From: Streptomyces sp. NBC_01351
GTDB lineage: Bacteria > Actinomycetota > Actinomycetes > Streptomycetales > Streptomycetaceae
Assembly: GCF_036237315.1 (NCBI RefSeq)
Contig: NZ_CP108356.1
Span: 5,523,501-5,587,500 of the forward strand
DNA length: 64,000 nucleotides
Reading direction: 5' to 3'
Below, one piece after another: positions 54,390 to 63,314 of the stretch. A program made the translations under genes and the position numbers. The notes below the pieces were generated by a model, which saw only the letters and a program-made list of their open reading frames with translations, was not told where the DNA came from and made no database searches. The first letter of the stretch is position 1, and every line of letters begins with the position of its first letter.

Positions 54390-56948
54390 CTAGAGGCCCG
54401 CCGCCGCGTCGCAGCGCTGCGCGCGCAGGGCTCGGGCTAGGTCGTCGCGGGACTCGAGTACCAGGCGGCGGAGCGCAGGGGCCGCGTCCGGGTGCTCGGA
54501 GAGCCAGGCGTCCGTCGCCGCGACGGTGGACTCCGGGTCCTGGAGCGACGGGTACAGCCCCTTCACCACGTCCATGCCGATCTGGATCGACCGCTCCGAC
54601 CAGATCCGCTCGATGACGGAGAAGTACCGCCCCGCGAACCCGGCCAGCAGCCCCCGCTGCGAAGGCTGCTGCATTCCCGCGATCGTCGCCTCCACCAGCG
54701 CGTTCGACAGCGTGTCCGACTCGACCACCGCCGCCCACGCCTGGTCCTTGACCGCCGCAGACGGCCGCGCCGCCAGGCACCGCACCTGGTGCCGCTTGCC
54801 CGACGCCGTGTCGTCGCGCGAGAGCTCCGCGGTGAGTACGGCCTCGTCCACCGCCCCGTGCGCGGCCAGCGGCAGCAGGAAGTCCCAGCGCAGCTCCTGG
54901 TCCACCTCCAGCCCGTCGATCCGGGCGGAGCCGTCCAGCAGCCCCAGCAGCAGCTGGAAGTCGCCCTCGGTCGCCGCGCTCGCCGCGAAGAAGCGGGCCC
55001 AGGTCAGCTGGTGTTCCGACCCCGGCTCGGCCAGCCGCAGCTCGTGCAGCGCGCCCGCCGCCAGCTCCCGGCCGCCCTGCTCGCGCCGGTCGGGCGCCGA
55101 GTAGTGGGTGACCGAGGTCAGCGCCTGCGCGTGCAGCATCTGCAGCACGCCGACGTCCGTCTCGCGGCCCGCGTGGGCCAGTACCAGCGAGAGGAAGTCG
55201 CGCGCCGGCATCAGGCCGTCCCGCGTCAGGTTCCACAGCGCCGACCAGCTCAGCGCACGCGCCAGCGGATCGGTCAGGTCGCCCAGGTGCCCGCGCAGCG
55301 TGGCCAGCGAACGCTCGTCGAAGCGGACCTTGCAGTAGGTGAGGTCCTCGTCGTTGACCAGCACCAGGTCCGGCCGCTCCCGGCCCGCCAGCTCCGCGAC
55401 GACCGTCCGCGCGCCCGCCACGTCCACCCCGGCCCGCGCGTAGCGGACCAGGCTGCCGTCGGACTCCAGCCGGTACAGGCCGACCGCGACCCGGTGCGGG
55501 CGCAGCTCGTCGCCCTCCTGGACCACCGCCAGCTCCGTCACGCGGCCGCCCGCGTCGTACGTCACCACCGGGGTGAGCGCGTTCACGCCGGCCGTCTGCA
55601 GCCAGGCCCGCGACCATTCGGCCATGTCCCGGCCGGAGACCTCGGCGAGCACCGACAGCAGGTCGTCCAGGGTGGTGTTCCCGTACGCGTTCGCCTTGAA
55701 GTAGCGCCGCGCGCCCTCCAGGAAGGCCTCCCGCCCGACGTACGCCACGAGCTGCTTCAGCACCGCCGCGCCCTTGGCGTACGTGATGCCGTCGAAGTTC
55801 AGCTTCGCGTCCTCCAGGTCACGGATGTCGGCCGTGATCGGGTGCGTGGACGGCAGCTGGTCGGCGCGGTAGGCCCACGCCTTGCGGCTGTTGGCGAAGG
55901 TGACCCACGCCTGGTCGAAGCGGGTCGCCTCGACCAGCCCGAAGGAGCCCATGAAGTCCGCGAAGGACTCCTTCAGCCACAGGTCGTCCCACCACTTCAT
56001 GGTGACCAGGTCGCCGAACCACATGTGCGCCATCTCGTGCAGGATGACGTTCGCGCGCCGCTCGTAGGAGGCCTGCGTGACCTTGCCGCGGAAGATGTAC
56101 TCCTCGCGGAAGGTCACCATCCCCGGGTTCTCCATCGCGCCCAGGTTGTACTCCGGCACGAAGGCCTGGTCGTACTTCCCGAAGGGGTACGGGTAGTCGA
56201 AGATCTCGTGGAAGAGGTCGAAGCCCTGCTTGGTGACGAGGAAGACGTCGTCCGCGTCGAAGTGCTTCGCCAGCCCCTTGCGGCACATCGCGCCCAGCGG
56301 GATCGTCAGGTCCCCGCGCGTGTAGGAGTCCGTCACGTAGTGGTAGGGGCCCGCGACGACGCACGTGATGTACGTGGAGATGGGCTTGGTCTCGGCGAAG
56401 CGCCACACCCCGCCCTCGCGCGACTCCTCCGCGCCGTTGCTCCACACCTGCCAGCCCTCGGGCGCGGTCACCTCGAAGCGGTAGGGCGCCTTCAGGTCCG
56501 GCTGCTCGAAGTTGGCGTACACCCGCCGGGCGTCCGCCGGCTCGTACTGGGTGTAGAGGTAGACCTCGCCGTCCTCGGGGTCCACGAAGCGGTGCAGGCC
56601 CTCCCCCGTGCGGCTGTACGCGCAGTTCGCGTCGACGACCAGGACGTTCTCGGAGGCCAGGCCGTCCACGGCGATCCGCGCGCCGTCGAACACGGCGGCC
56701 ACGTCCAGCGCCCGCCCGTTCAGGGTCACGGAGTTCACCGAGGGGGCGATCAGGTCCACGAAGGTGGACGTGCCGGATGCCGCGGCCCGGAAACGGATCG
56801 TCGTCACCGAACGGAAGGTGCGGGGCCCCTCGACGGGCTCGGCCTCCTCCACTGCCGACCTGACGTCGAGGACCACCTCGTACCCGTCGACGGACAGCAG
56901 CTCGGCCCGTCCACGGGCCTCCTCGCGGGACAGGTTCTCTCCGGGCAC
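54390..56948 (-). CDS. pepN: Aminopeptidase N, M1 family (second paralogue)
   Basis: 852 residues, with the same domain order as the gene at 41.3 kb and, by eye, over half the residues identical in the N-terminal part. Active-site motifs are intact: GAMENPGMVTF and HEMAHMWFGDLVTMKWWDDLWLKE (HExxH-x18-E). There is no signal peptide. GTG 56948 (VPGENLSREEA) has GAAGGAG; a GTG six bases earlier has no usable site. It is divergent from the frnE-like gene. Two cytoplasmic PepN copies suggest split specificity or timing. Confidence 0.95.
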   Translation of the reverse strand: MPGENLSREEARGRAELLSVDGYEVVLDVRSAVEEAEPVEGPRTFRSVTTIRFRAAASGTSTFVDLIAPSVNSVTLNGRALDVAAVFDGARIAVDGLASENVLVVDANCAYSRTGEGLHRFVDPEDGEVYLYTQYEPADARRVYANFEQPDLKAPYRFEVTAPEGWQVWSNGAEESREGGVWRFAETKPISTYITCVVAGPYHYVTDSYTRGDLTIPLGAMCRKGLAKHFDADDVFLVTKQGFDLFHEIFDYPYPFGKYDQAFVPEYNLGAMENPGMVTFREEYIFRGKVTQASYERRANVILHEMAHMWFGDLVTMKWWDDLWLKESFADFMGSFGLVEATRFDQAWVTFANSRKAWAYRADQLPSTHPITADIRDLEDAKLNFDGITYAKGAAVLKQLVAYVGREAFLEGARRYFKANAYGNTTLDDLLSVLAEVSGRDMAEWSRAWLQTAGVNALTPVVTYDAGGRVTELAVVQEGDELRPHRVAVGLYRLESDGSLVRYARAGVDVAGARTVVAELAGRERPDLVLVNDEDLTYCKVRFDERSLATLRGHLGDLTDPLARALSWSALWNLTRDGLMPARDFLSLVLAHAGRETDVGVLQMLHAQALTSVTHYSAPDRREQGGRELAAGALHELRLAEPGSEHQLTWARFFAASAATEGDFQLLLGLLDGSARIDGLEVDQELRWDFLLPLAAHGAVDEAVLTAELSRDDTASGKRHQVRCLAARPSAAVKDQAWAAVVESDTLSNALVEATIAGMQQPSQRGLLAGFAGRYFSVIERIWSERSIQIGMDVVKGLYPSLQDPESTVAATDAWLSEHPDAAPALRRLVLESRDDLARALRAQRCDAAAGL

Positions 56949-57082
56949 GTGCACTCCTTCGTGCGTGATCGTGTTCTTGTGACGAATCCTCGCACGGGGG
57001 GAATGCGTCCGACTCCGTCCTGGTTGGCGAGACAGAACGGCAGCCAGTGATGCCTTTTTCACGACGGAGATTGAGGAGAGAC

Positions 57083-57730
57083 ATGACCGACACCCAGGTG
57101 CGCGAGAAGACCCCGGTCGACTTCTGGTTCGACCCGCTCTGCCCCTGGGCCTGGATGACCTCCCGGTGGATGCTGGAGGTCGAGAAGGTCCGTGACGTCG
57201 AGGTCCGCTGGCACGTGATGAGCCTCGCCGTGCTGAACGAGAACCGCCTCGACGAGCTGCCCGAGCGCTACCGCGACCTGCTCGGCCCCAAGGGCTGGGC
57301 CCCCGTGCGCGTGGTGATAGCGGCCCAGCAGAAGCACGGCGACGAGGTCACCGGCAAGCTGTACACCGCCCTCGGCACCAAGATCCACAACGAGGACAAG
57401 GGTGCGACCCGCGAGGTCATCGCCGAGGCGCTGGCCGAGGTCGGCCTGCCGGCCGAGCTGATCGACTACGCCGAATCCGACGAGTACGACGAGGTGCTGC
57501 GCGCCTCCCACAACGACGGCATCGACCGGGTCGGCCAGGAGGTCGGCACCCCGGTGATCTCGGTGCCCGGCGCCGAGGGCGACGAGGTGGCCTTCTTCGG
57601 CCCCGTCGTCACCCCGACCCCGCGCGGCGAGGCCGCCGCCCGGCTGTGGGACGGCACGCTGCTGGTCGCGGCCACGCCCGGCTTCTACGAGATCAAGCGC
57701 ACCCGCACCAAGGGCCCCTCCTTCGAGTAG
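57083..57730 (+). CDS. DsbA/FrnE-type, mycothiol-dependent oxidoreductase-like protein
   Basis: 215 residues. Thioredoxin-like DsbA fold: FWFDPLCPWAWMTSRWML at the N-terminus, the inserted helical domain, and cis-Pro segment VGTPVISVPG. The active-site motif is CPWA with a single cysteine, in contrast to CPWC of Rv2466c-type mycothiol-dependent nitroreductases, which it otherwise resembles. A monothiol mechanism with mycothiol is possible. ATG 57083 has GAGGAGAG. It lies upstream of a gene remnant and sodF, an oxidative-stress neighbourhood. Confidence 0.88.
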   Translation: MTDTQVREKTPVDFWFDPLCPWAWMTSRWMLEVEKVRDVEVRWHVMSLAVLNENRLDELPERYRDLLGPKGWAPVRVVIAAQQKHGDEVTGKLYTALGTKIHNEDKGATREVIAEALAEVGLPAELIDYAESDEYDEVLRASHNDGIDRVGQEVGTPVISVPGAEGDEVAFFGPVVTPTPRGEAAARLWDGTLLVAATPGFYEIKRTRTKGPSFE

Positions 57731-57872
57731 TCCCCGGGAGGCGGCTCGCCGCTTGCCCCCTTGACGTCCCGGTATGGGGTTCGACGGCGCAGGCGAAATC
57801 AGGGTCCCGCTCGGCCGCGAGGGCGGCCGGGCGGAGCCCGCGATACCGAACGACAACGCACCGCACGCAGCC

Positions 57873-57909
57873 CTGCCCGCACGCACCCGAGACCGGGTGC
57901 TGCGGGCAG
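57873..57909 (+). terminator. Hairpin downstream of frnE-like gene
   Basis: Arms of 17 and 16 bases with one bulge (CTGCCCGCACGCACCCG / CGGGTGCTGCGGGCAG) and loop AGAC, 142 bases after the stop. The 57731-57872 stretch before it holds nothing recognisable. Confidence 0.7.
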
Positions 57910-57960
57910 CTTGCGTCGCGGTGCCACCGCTGTGAACGGCCCTCGGGATACCCCGCGCGG

Positions 57961-58490
57961 CGGGCGCCGCGCCACTACCTGCGCGGCACGGGCCGCCCGT
58001 ACCGGGTGGACGCCCGCGCCCTGCTCGCGGTGGACGTCGTACGGGCGGAGGTCGAGCGGCGCCTGGCCGAATGGCGGGACGCGGCGCGGGCCCTGGGGGA
58101 GCCGGGGGCGTACGCGGCCGACAGCGGCTGGCGCGGGTGCGCATCACCCGGCGGGCCGGCGAGGGCGGCAGCGCGGACTGGTGGCCGGCGCTGCGCGGGG
58201 CGCAGTACCGGATCAGCGGCACGGTCCGGGTCCACGAGGACGGGTCGGTGGTGACCGACTACCGCTTCCAGGTGCACAAGAGCTGGAACTTCGACCGCGG
58301 GGAGTCCGAGTTCGGCATCCCCTTCGCCTCCTTCTCGAGGCTCCACGAGACGGGCCTGGCCCGCGAGTTCACGGCGGTCGGCGAGGTCGACGGCCTGGTG
58401 GACGCGGAAGGTGCGGAAGACGCAGAGAGCCCTCCCGAGTCACGTCCTCGGGAGGGCTCTCTGGTGGACACGCCCGCCGGCGAAGGTTGA
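57961..58490 (+). pseudogene. Frameshifted, N-terminally truncated remnant of a conserved actinobacterial protein
   Basis: The frame beginning at 57961 reads APRHYLRGTGRPYRVDA, an ordinary protein-like helix (VVRAEVERRLAEWRDAARALG) and AADSGW, then dissolves. At about 58132-58134 the homology moves to another frame: RVRITRRAGEGGSADWW, QYRISGTVRVHEDGSVVTDYRFQVHKSWNFDRG, LHETGLAREFTAVG. Deleting or adding one base joins the two. This C-terminal module (HYLxGxGxPYxVD, DSGW, YRxxGxVxV, SWNFDRG, GLAREF) is one I recall from actinobacterial proteins of unknown function. No start or N-terminal domain remains, so it is decayed. Its last codons run into the terminator. Confidence 0.72.
58424..58462. 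terminator. Bidirectional hairpin terminator behind sodF
   Basis: Perfect 16-bp arms (AGAGAGCCCTCCCGAG and partner), 7-base loop, 66 bases past the sodF stop on the minus strand, also inside the end of the plus-strand gene remnant. Confidence 0.88.
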
Positions 58491-58527
58491 GAAGACGATC
58501 ACGAGGCGGACGGCTGTGGGGCGCCGA

Positions 58528-59184
58528 TCAGCCCTTGGCGGGGATCAGCAGCGGGGTGTTCGCCTTGGCGTCGGCGTAGCGCGCGGCCACGTCCTGCCAG
58601 TTGACGACGTTCCACATGGCCTCGATGAAGTCCACCTTCTGGTTCTTGTACTGCAGGTAGAAGGCGTGCTCCCAGGCGTCGAAGACCAGGATCGGCACGG
58701 AGGCCTGGCCCACGTTGCCCTGGTGGTCGTAGACCTGCTCGACGATCAGGCGGCCACTGATGGGCTCATACGCGAGCACGCCCCAGCCGGAGCCCTGCGT
58801 CGCGGAGGACGCGAAGGTCAGCTGCTTCTTGAAGGCGGCGAAGGAACCGAAGGACTCGGCGATCGCGGCCGGGAGCTCGCCCAGGCCGTCCTTCTCGTCC
58901 GGGACGCCGCCGCCCTCGCCGGTCTTCGGGCTGGCCATGTTGTGCCAGTAGATGCTGTGCAGGATGTGGCCGGAGAGGTGGAACGCGAGGTTCTTCTCCA
59001 GGCCGTTGAGGGCGCCCCAGTTCTCCTTGTCGCGCGCCTCGGCCAGCTGCTCCAGCGTGGTGTTGGCGCCCGCGACGTAGGCCGCGTGGTGCTTGTCGTG
59101 GTGCAGCTCGATGATCTGCGGATTGATCACCGGCTCCAGCGCCGCGTAGTCGTACGGAAGCTCGGGAAGCGTGTAGATGGCCAT
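58528..59184 (-). CDS. sodF: Superoxide dismutase, Fe/Zn type
   Basis: 218 residues. N-terminal [17 protein letters not shown], metal ligands in [12 protein letters not shown] and [17 protein letters not shown], and [14 protein letters not shown], with a Gln-containing [11 protein letters not shown] loop. This is the iron (iron-zinc) dismutase that Streptomyces uses when nickel is scarce. ATG 59184 has GAGGGGAC upstream. A Nur-like box lies 37 bases upstream, which supports nickel repression. It has its own terminator. Confidence 0.95.
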   Translation of the reverse strand: MAIYTLPELPYDYAALEPVINPQIIELHHDKHHAAYVAGANTTLEQLAEARDKENWGALNGLEKNLAFHLSGHILHSIYWHNMASPKTGEGGGVPDEKDGLGELPAAIAESFGSFAAFKKQLTFASSATQGSGWGVLAYEPISGRLIVEQVYDHQGNVGQASVPILVFDAWEHAFYLQYKNQKVDFIEAMWNVVNWQDVAARYADAKANTPLLIPAKG

Positions 59185-59220
59185 GCGTGTGTCAGGTCCC
59201 CTCGGCGTGCCAACTGCTTA

Positions 59221-59237
59221 TTGCAATTAATGCGCAA
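59221..59237. promoter_or_regulatory. Nur (nickel repressor) box of sodF
   Basis: TTGCAA-TTAAT-GCGCAA matches the published Streptomyces Nur consensus as I recall it (tTGCaa-N5-ttGCAA) at all upper-case positions. It lies in an AT-rich sodF promoter; TAGCGT near 59250 on the minus strand is a possible -10. With nickel present Nur would block sodF. Confidence 0.78.
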
Positions 59238-59294
59238 CTGCACGCTAGCAGTATCTATTCCGCGTCACACATAAGGGTTACCTGAGAACGAAGA

Positions 59295-59327
59295 AGGCGG
59301 ACCTCGTGCTTTCGCACGGGTCCGCCT
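59295..59327 (-). terminator. Hairpin terminator of first permease
   Basis: Arms AGGCGGACC(T)CGTGC / GCACGGGTCCGCCT with one bulge and loop TTTC, 19 bases past the stop on the minus strand, followed by TTCTTCG. Confidence 0.85.
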
Positions 59328-59345
59328 CGATCGTCTGGCAGGGCG

Positions 59346-60761
59346 TCAGGACCGTGTCGCCGCCCGGCGCTGCATCACGTAGCCGGTCACCGCGAGGGCG
59401 ACGGTCAGCCCGCCGGTGAAGAGCACCTGGACCCGGGTGTCCTCGCCCATGGCCATCAGGACCAGCACCCCGGCGACGCCTGCCAGTGCCACCCACGTCA
59501 GGTACGGGAAGCCCCACATCCTCACGACGAGCTTCTCGGGGGCCTCGCGCTCCAGGCGTCGGCGCAGCACGAACTGGGAGACGGCGATGAAGCCCCAGAC
59601 GACGAGGATGACCCCGCCGACCATGTTCAGCAGCCAGGCGAACAGGGTGTCCGGATACCAGTACGACAGCAGCACGGTGACGAACCCGAAGGCCGAGGAG
59701 GCGAGCACGGCCCGGCGCGGCACCCGGGCGGTGACCTTGCCTAGCGCCTTGGGGCCCTGGCCGCGGGAGACCAGGGAGTAGGCCATGCGCGAGGAGCCGT
59801 AGATGTTCGCGTTCATCGCGGACAGCAGCGCGATCAGGATGACCACGTTCATGATCTGGCCCGCGGCCGGGATGCCCAGGTGCTCCAGGGTGGCCGCGTA
59901 CGGGCCCTGTTCGGTGACCGCCGGATCGTTCCACGGCAGCAGGGTGACGATGACCAGCATCGAGCCGACGTAGACGATCGCGATCCGCCACATGGTGGTC
60001 TTCACTGCCTTGGCCACGCCCTTGACCGGGTTCTCGGACTCGGCGGCCGCGATGGTCACCGTTTCCAGCCCGCCGTACGCGACCACCGAGGCCAGCAGTC
60101 CGACCAGCAGGCCGTCCACCCCGGTGGGCAGGAAGCCGCCGTCGTGCAGGAGGTTGGCGGCCCCGGGGGAGTCGGTGCCGGGCAGCACGCCGAGTACGGC
60201 CAGAACGCCCAGGCCCAGGAAGAGCCCGATCGCACCGATCTTGAGCGCGGCGAACCAGAACTCGAACTCGCCGAAGTTCGAGACGGCCGCCAGGTTCGAG
60301 CCGCAGAACACCGCCATGAAGATCAGCACCCACATCCAGGAGGGGGTGCCGGGGAGCCAGCCCGTCACGATGTGCGCGGCACCGATGGCCTCGATCGCCA
60401 CGCCGACGCACAGCAGGGTCCAGAACATCCAGCCCGCCGTGAAGCCCGCCCAGGGGCCGATCGCCCGCTCCGCGTGGACCGAGAAGGAGCCGGAGACGGG
60501 GTTGGCGGCGGACATCTCGCCGAGCATCCGCATCACGAACATGACGAGCAGCCCGGACGCGGCGTACGCGAGCACGATCGAGGGCCCGGCGGCCGCGATC
60601 CCGGCCCCGGAGCCGACGAAGAGCCCGGCGCCGATGACGCCGCCGAGGGCGATCATCGAGAGGTGGCGCTGCTTGAGGCCGTTGCCGAGGGGGGATCCGG
60701 GGTCGGTCGGCGCCGGGGCCGGCGGCTGCTGCTCGGGGGGTGCGATGGCGCTCTGGATCAT
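59346..60761 (-). CDS. AAT-family amino-acid permease (first)
   Basis: 471 residues, 12 membrane helices. The signature LKQRHLSMIALGGVIGAGLFVGSG and the GEFEFWFAALKI segment near helix 5 are those of the bacterial amino acid/H+ symporters (AAT group: proline, aromatic, GABA, asparagine carriers). Substrate not assignable. ATG 60761. The promoter region has a tandem pair of GTCC-N7-GGAC operators. Confidence 0.92.
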   Translation of the reverse strand: MIQSAIAPPEQQPPAPAPTDPGSPLGNGLKQRHLSMIALGGVIGAGLFVGSGAGIAAAGPSIVLAYAASGLLVMFVMRMLGEMSAANPVSGSFSVHAERAIGPWAGFTAGWMFWTLLCVGVAIEAIGAAHIVTGWLPGTPSWMWVLIFMAVFCGSNLAAVSNFGEFEFWFAALKIGAIGLFLGLGVLAVLGVLPGTDSPGAANLLHDGGFLPTGVDGLLVGLLASVVAYGGLETVTIAAAESENPVKGVAKAVKTTMWRIAIVYVGSMLVIVTLLPWNDPAVTEQGPYAATLEHLGIPAAGQIMNVVILIALLSAMNANIYGSSRMAYSLVSRGQGPKALGKVTARVPRRAVLASSAFGFVTVLLSYWYPDTLFAWLLNMVGGVILVVWGFIAVSQFVLRRRLEREAPEKLVVRMWGFPYLTWVALAGVAGVLVLMAMGEDTRVQVLFTGGLTVALAVTGYVMQRRAATRS

Positions 60762-60780
60762 GGGTGCAAGTCTGCCAATC

Positions 60781-60817
60781 GTCCGATTATCGGACTTTAG
60801 ATGTCCATAATCCGGAC
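60781..60817 (-). promoter_or_regulatory. Tandem GTCC-N7-GGAC operators of first permease
   Basis: GTCCGATTATCGGAC (60781-60795) and GTCCATAATCCGGAC (60803-60817), both 15 bases with GTCC/GGAC ends and AT-rich centres, 22 bases centre to centre (two helical turns) and 20-56 bases before the start. The -10-like GATAAT on the minus strand is inside the first site. The factor is unknown; FadR/GntR-type regulators bind similar sites. Confidence 0.6.
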
Positions 60818-60859
60818 ACCGGCTTCACCTGACGTGACCGGCCGCCCCCGAAACGGGTA

Positions 60860-60885
60860 CGGCCCGGGACTCCCGTCCCGGGCCG
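60860..60885 (-). terminator. Hairpin terminator of second permease
   Basis: Perfect 11-bp arms CGGCCCGGGAC / GTCCCGGGCCG with loop TCCC, 22 bases after the stop on the minus strand. Confidence 0.82.
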
Positions 60886-60906
60886 CACCGCAAAGGTCCC
60901 GCCCGC

Positions 60907-62334
60907 TCAGGACCGGCGGTCCCGCAGCTCCCGCACCCACGCCACCACCAGCACCACCGACGCGGCGCCCGCCGACCACAGCAGCTGCGGCCGCGCCGAG
61001 TCGTCGAACAGCATCAGCACCAGCACCGTGCCCATGCCGAGCAGCGCGAACCAGGTCGCGTACGGGAACAGCCACATCGGCAGGGTCAGCCGCTCGGGCA
61101 TGTCCCGCTCGATCCGGCGGCGCAGCTTCAGCTGCGAGACCGCGATCAGCGCCCACACGAACAGCAGCACCGCGCCGACCGCGTTGAGCATGTACAGGAA
61201 GATCGTGTCCGGCCACAGCAGGTTCAGCACCACCGAGAAGAAGCCGAAGGCCGCCGACGCGCACACCGCGACGCGCGGCACCCCGCCGCCCGAGACCTTC
61301 AGCAGCGACTTCGGCGCCTCGCCCCGCTCGGCGAGCGAGAACACGATGCGCGAGGAGCCGTACAGGTTCGCGTTCAGCGCCGACAGCAGCGCCACGAACA
61401 CCACGATCTCCATGATCGTGCCGGCCTTCGGGATGCCGATGGAGTCGAGCACCGCGACGTACGGGCTCTGCCCCGGCTTCAGCGAGTCCCAGGGCAGCAG
61501 GGACACGATGACCACCATCGAGCCGACGTAGAAGAAGAGGATGCGCCACACCGCGCTGCGCACCGCGCGGGACACGGACCGGGCCGGGTCGTCGGACTCG
61601 GCGGCCGCGATCGTGACGACCTCCAGGCCGCCGAAGGCGAAGATCACGGCGAGCATTCCGGCGACGACCCCGCCGATCCCGGCCGGGAAGAAGCCGCCGT
61701 GGCCGGTGAGGTTGGTGAGGCCCACGGGCTGGGTGTCGGGCAGCAGGCCGAAGATCGCGAGGGTGCCGAGGATCAGGAACAGCACGATCGCGCCGACCTT
61801 GAGCGCCGCGAACCAGAACTCGAACTCGCCGAAGTTCCGCACGGCCGCCAGGTTGGCCACGGTGAAGACCACCATGAAGACCAGCACCCAGACCCACTGG
61901 TCGACCGAGGGCACCCAGCGGTTCGCGATGTCCGCCGCGCCGGTGGCCTCCACCGCCAGCACCACGACCAGCAGGAACCAGTACAACCAGCCCGCCGAGA
62001 AGCCGGCCCAGCGCCCCAGCGCCTTCTCCGCGTACACCGAGAACGAGCCCGAGGCGGGCATCGCCGCAGACATCTCGCCCAGCGCCCGCATCACCAGCAT
62101 CGCGAGGACGCCCGCGAGCAGGTACGAGCAGATGATCGCGGGACCGGCGATGCCGATGCCGGCCCCGGAACCCACGAAGAGCCCGGCGCCGATCACGCCG
62201 CCGAGGCCCAGCATCGTCAGATGGCGCTGCTTGAGGCTGTGGCTGAGGGGTTCCGGGGGCAGCTCGGAGCTCGGGGAAGAGGAAGAAGAGGAAGGGGGAG
62301 GGGGTGGGGGGACTTCGGACAGGCGCTCGCGCAT
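60907..62334 (-). CDS. AAT-family amino-acid permease (second)
   Basis: 475 residues, 12 membrane helices, same signature block LKQRHLTMLGLGGVIGAGLFVGSG and GEFEFWFAALKVG. The N-terminal 30 residues are a low-complexity Pro/Ser run (PPPPPPSSSSSSPSSELPPEP). It is a close relative of the first permease and shares its orientation but has its own promoter gap and terminator. Substrate unknown. Confidence 0.92.
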   Translation of the reverse strand: MRERLSEVPPPPPPSSSSSSPSSELPPEPLSHSLKQRHLTMLGLGGVIGAGLFVGSGAGIGIAGPAIICSYLLAGVLAMLVMRALGEMSAAMPASGSFSVYAEKALGRWAGFSAGWLYWFLLVVVLAVEATGAADIANRWVPSVDQWVWVLVFMVVFTVANLAAVRNFGEFEFWFAALKVGAIVLFLILGTLAIFGLLPDTQPVGLTNLTGHGGFFPAGIGGVVAGMLAVIFAFGGLEVVTIAAAESDDPARSVSRAVRSAVWRILFFYVGSMVVIVSLLPWDSLKPGQSPYVAVLDSIGIPKAGTIMEIVVFVALLSALNANLYGSSRIVFSLAERGEAPKSLLKVSGGGVPRVAVCASAAFGFFSVVLNLLWPDTIFLYMLNAVGAVLLFVWALIAVSQLKLRRRIERDMPERLTLPMWLFPYATWFALLGMGTVLVLMLFDDSARPQLLWSAGAASVVLVVAWVRELRDRRS

Positions 62335-62623
62335 GAGGGGTGCTCGTACTCTCGTTGGGCCCGGCGGCGGTGGGGGCTCCGCATCGGGATTGGCGGGACC
62401 CTACAGTCTCCCCGAGCGGAAGCGTCCCGTGCAAAACGGACGTGCCGACAGATCTCCCCAGTGACGCGTATCACGCCAACGAGAGTGTGGATCGCGATCT
62501 TTGTGCGATCTCGACGAAACCGGCCGGTACGGCTTTGTGTCCGGCGGCGGTGGGGCCGGGCCCGGCCGCGGACTAGCGTCGGTGATCGTCCCGCCCCCAC
62601 CCCTCACCCTTTGGGAGCCCCCG

Positions 62624-63208
62624 ATGAGCACCGCCTCCGTCTCCTTCCGGCCCGGCGCCGTCCTCGCCGACCTGCTGCCCGCGAGCCGCGTCCGCGACAT
62701 CGCGCTCGTCGTCAGCGGAGCCGCGCTCACCGGTCTGGCCGCGCAGATCGCCGTGCCCGTCCCCGGCTCCCCGGTCCCGGTCACCGGCCAGACCTTCGCC
62801 GCGCTGCTCGTCGGCACCGCCTTCGGCGCCCGCCGCGGCTTCCTGTCCCTCGCCCTGTACGCCCTCGTCGGGATGGCCGGCGTGCCGTGGTTCGCGGGCG
62901 GCACCTCCGGGGCGGGCGGCGCCTCGTTCGGCTACGTGCTCGGCATGCTGCTGGCCGCGACCCTCGTCGGCGCCCTCGCGCGGCGCGGCGCCGACCGCTC
63001 GGTCCTGCGTACGGCGGGCACGATGGTGCTGGGCTCCGCGGTGATCTACGCGGTGGGCGTGCCGTACCTGATGGCCGCCACCGGCATGTCCCTGGGCGCG
63101 GCCGTCGCGGCGGGCCTGACCCCGTTCCTGATCGGCGACGTGCTCAAGGCGGCCCTCGCGATGGGTGCCCTGCCGGCCGCCTGGAAGCTGGCGGGCCGCC
63201 GCGGCTGA
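62624..63208 (+). CDS. bioY: Biotin transporter BioY (ECF substrate-binding component)
   Basis: 194 residues, six membrane helices. The BioY signature PGSPVPVTGQTFAALLVGTAFGARRGFLSLALYALVGMAGVPWF and the FLIGDVLKAALA segment near the C-terminus are clear. It binds biotin for uptake, alone or with an ECF ATPase/T-protein pair that is not in this window. ATG 62624 has GGGAG seven bases upstream. The 289-base gap to the divergent permease contains AT-rich stretches and the palindrome GATCGCGATC, but no recognisable BirA/BioQ box. Confidence 0.93.
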   Translation: MSTASVSFRPGAVLADLLPASRVRDIALVVSGAALTGLAAQIAVPVPGSPVPVTGQTFAALLVGTAFGARRGFLSLALYALVGMAGVPWFAGGTSGAGGASFGYVLGMLLAATLVGALARRGADRSVLRTAGTMVLGSAVIYAVGVPYLMAATGMSLGAAVAAGLTPFLIGDVLKAALAMGALPAAWKLAGRRG

Positions 63209-63236
63209 GCCCGTACGTCCCCGTACGTCCCCGAAC

Positions 63237-63282
63237 ACGCCGGAGCCCGGCCCGCCTCTTCAGGCGGGCCGGGCTCCGGCGT
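63237..63282. terminator. Very strong bidirectional terminator
   Basis: Perfect 21-bp arms (ACGCCGGAGCCCGGCCCGCC plus T and complement) with loop CTTC, between convergent bioY and third permease genes. Confidence 0.92.
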
Positions 63283-63314
63283 TCGTACGCGATCAGCAGT
63301 CAGCAGTCAGGGGG

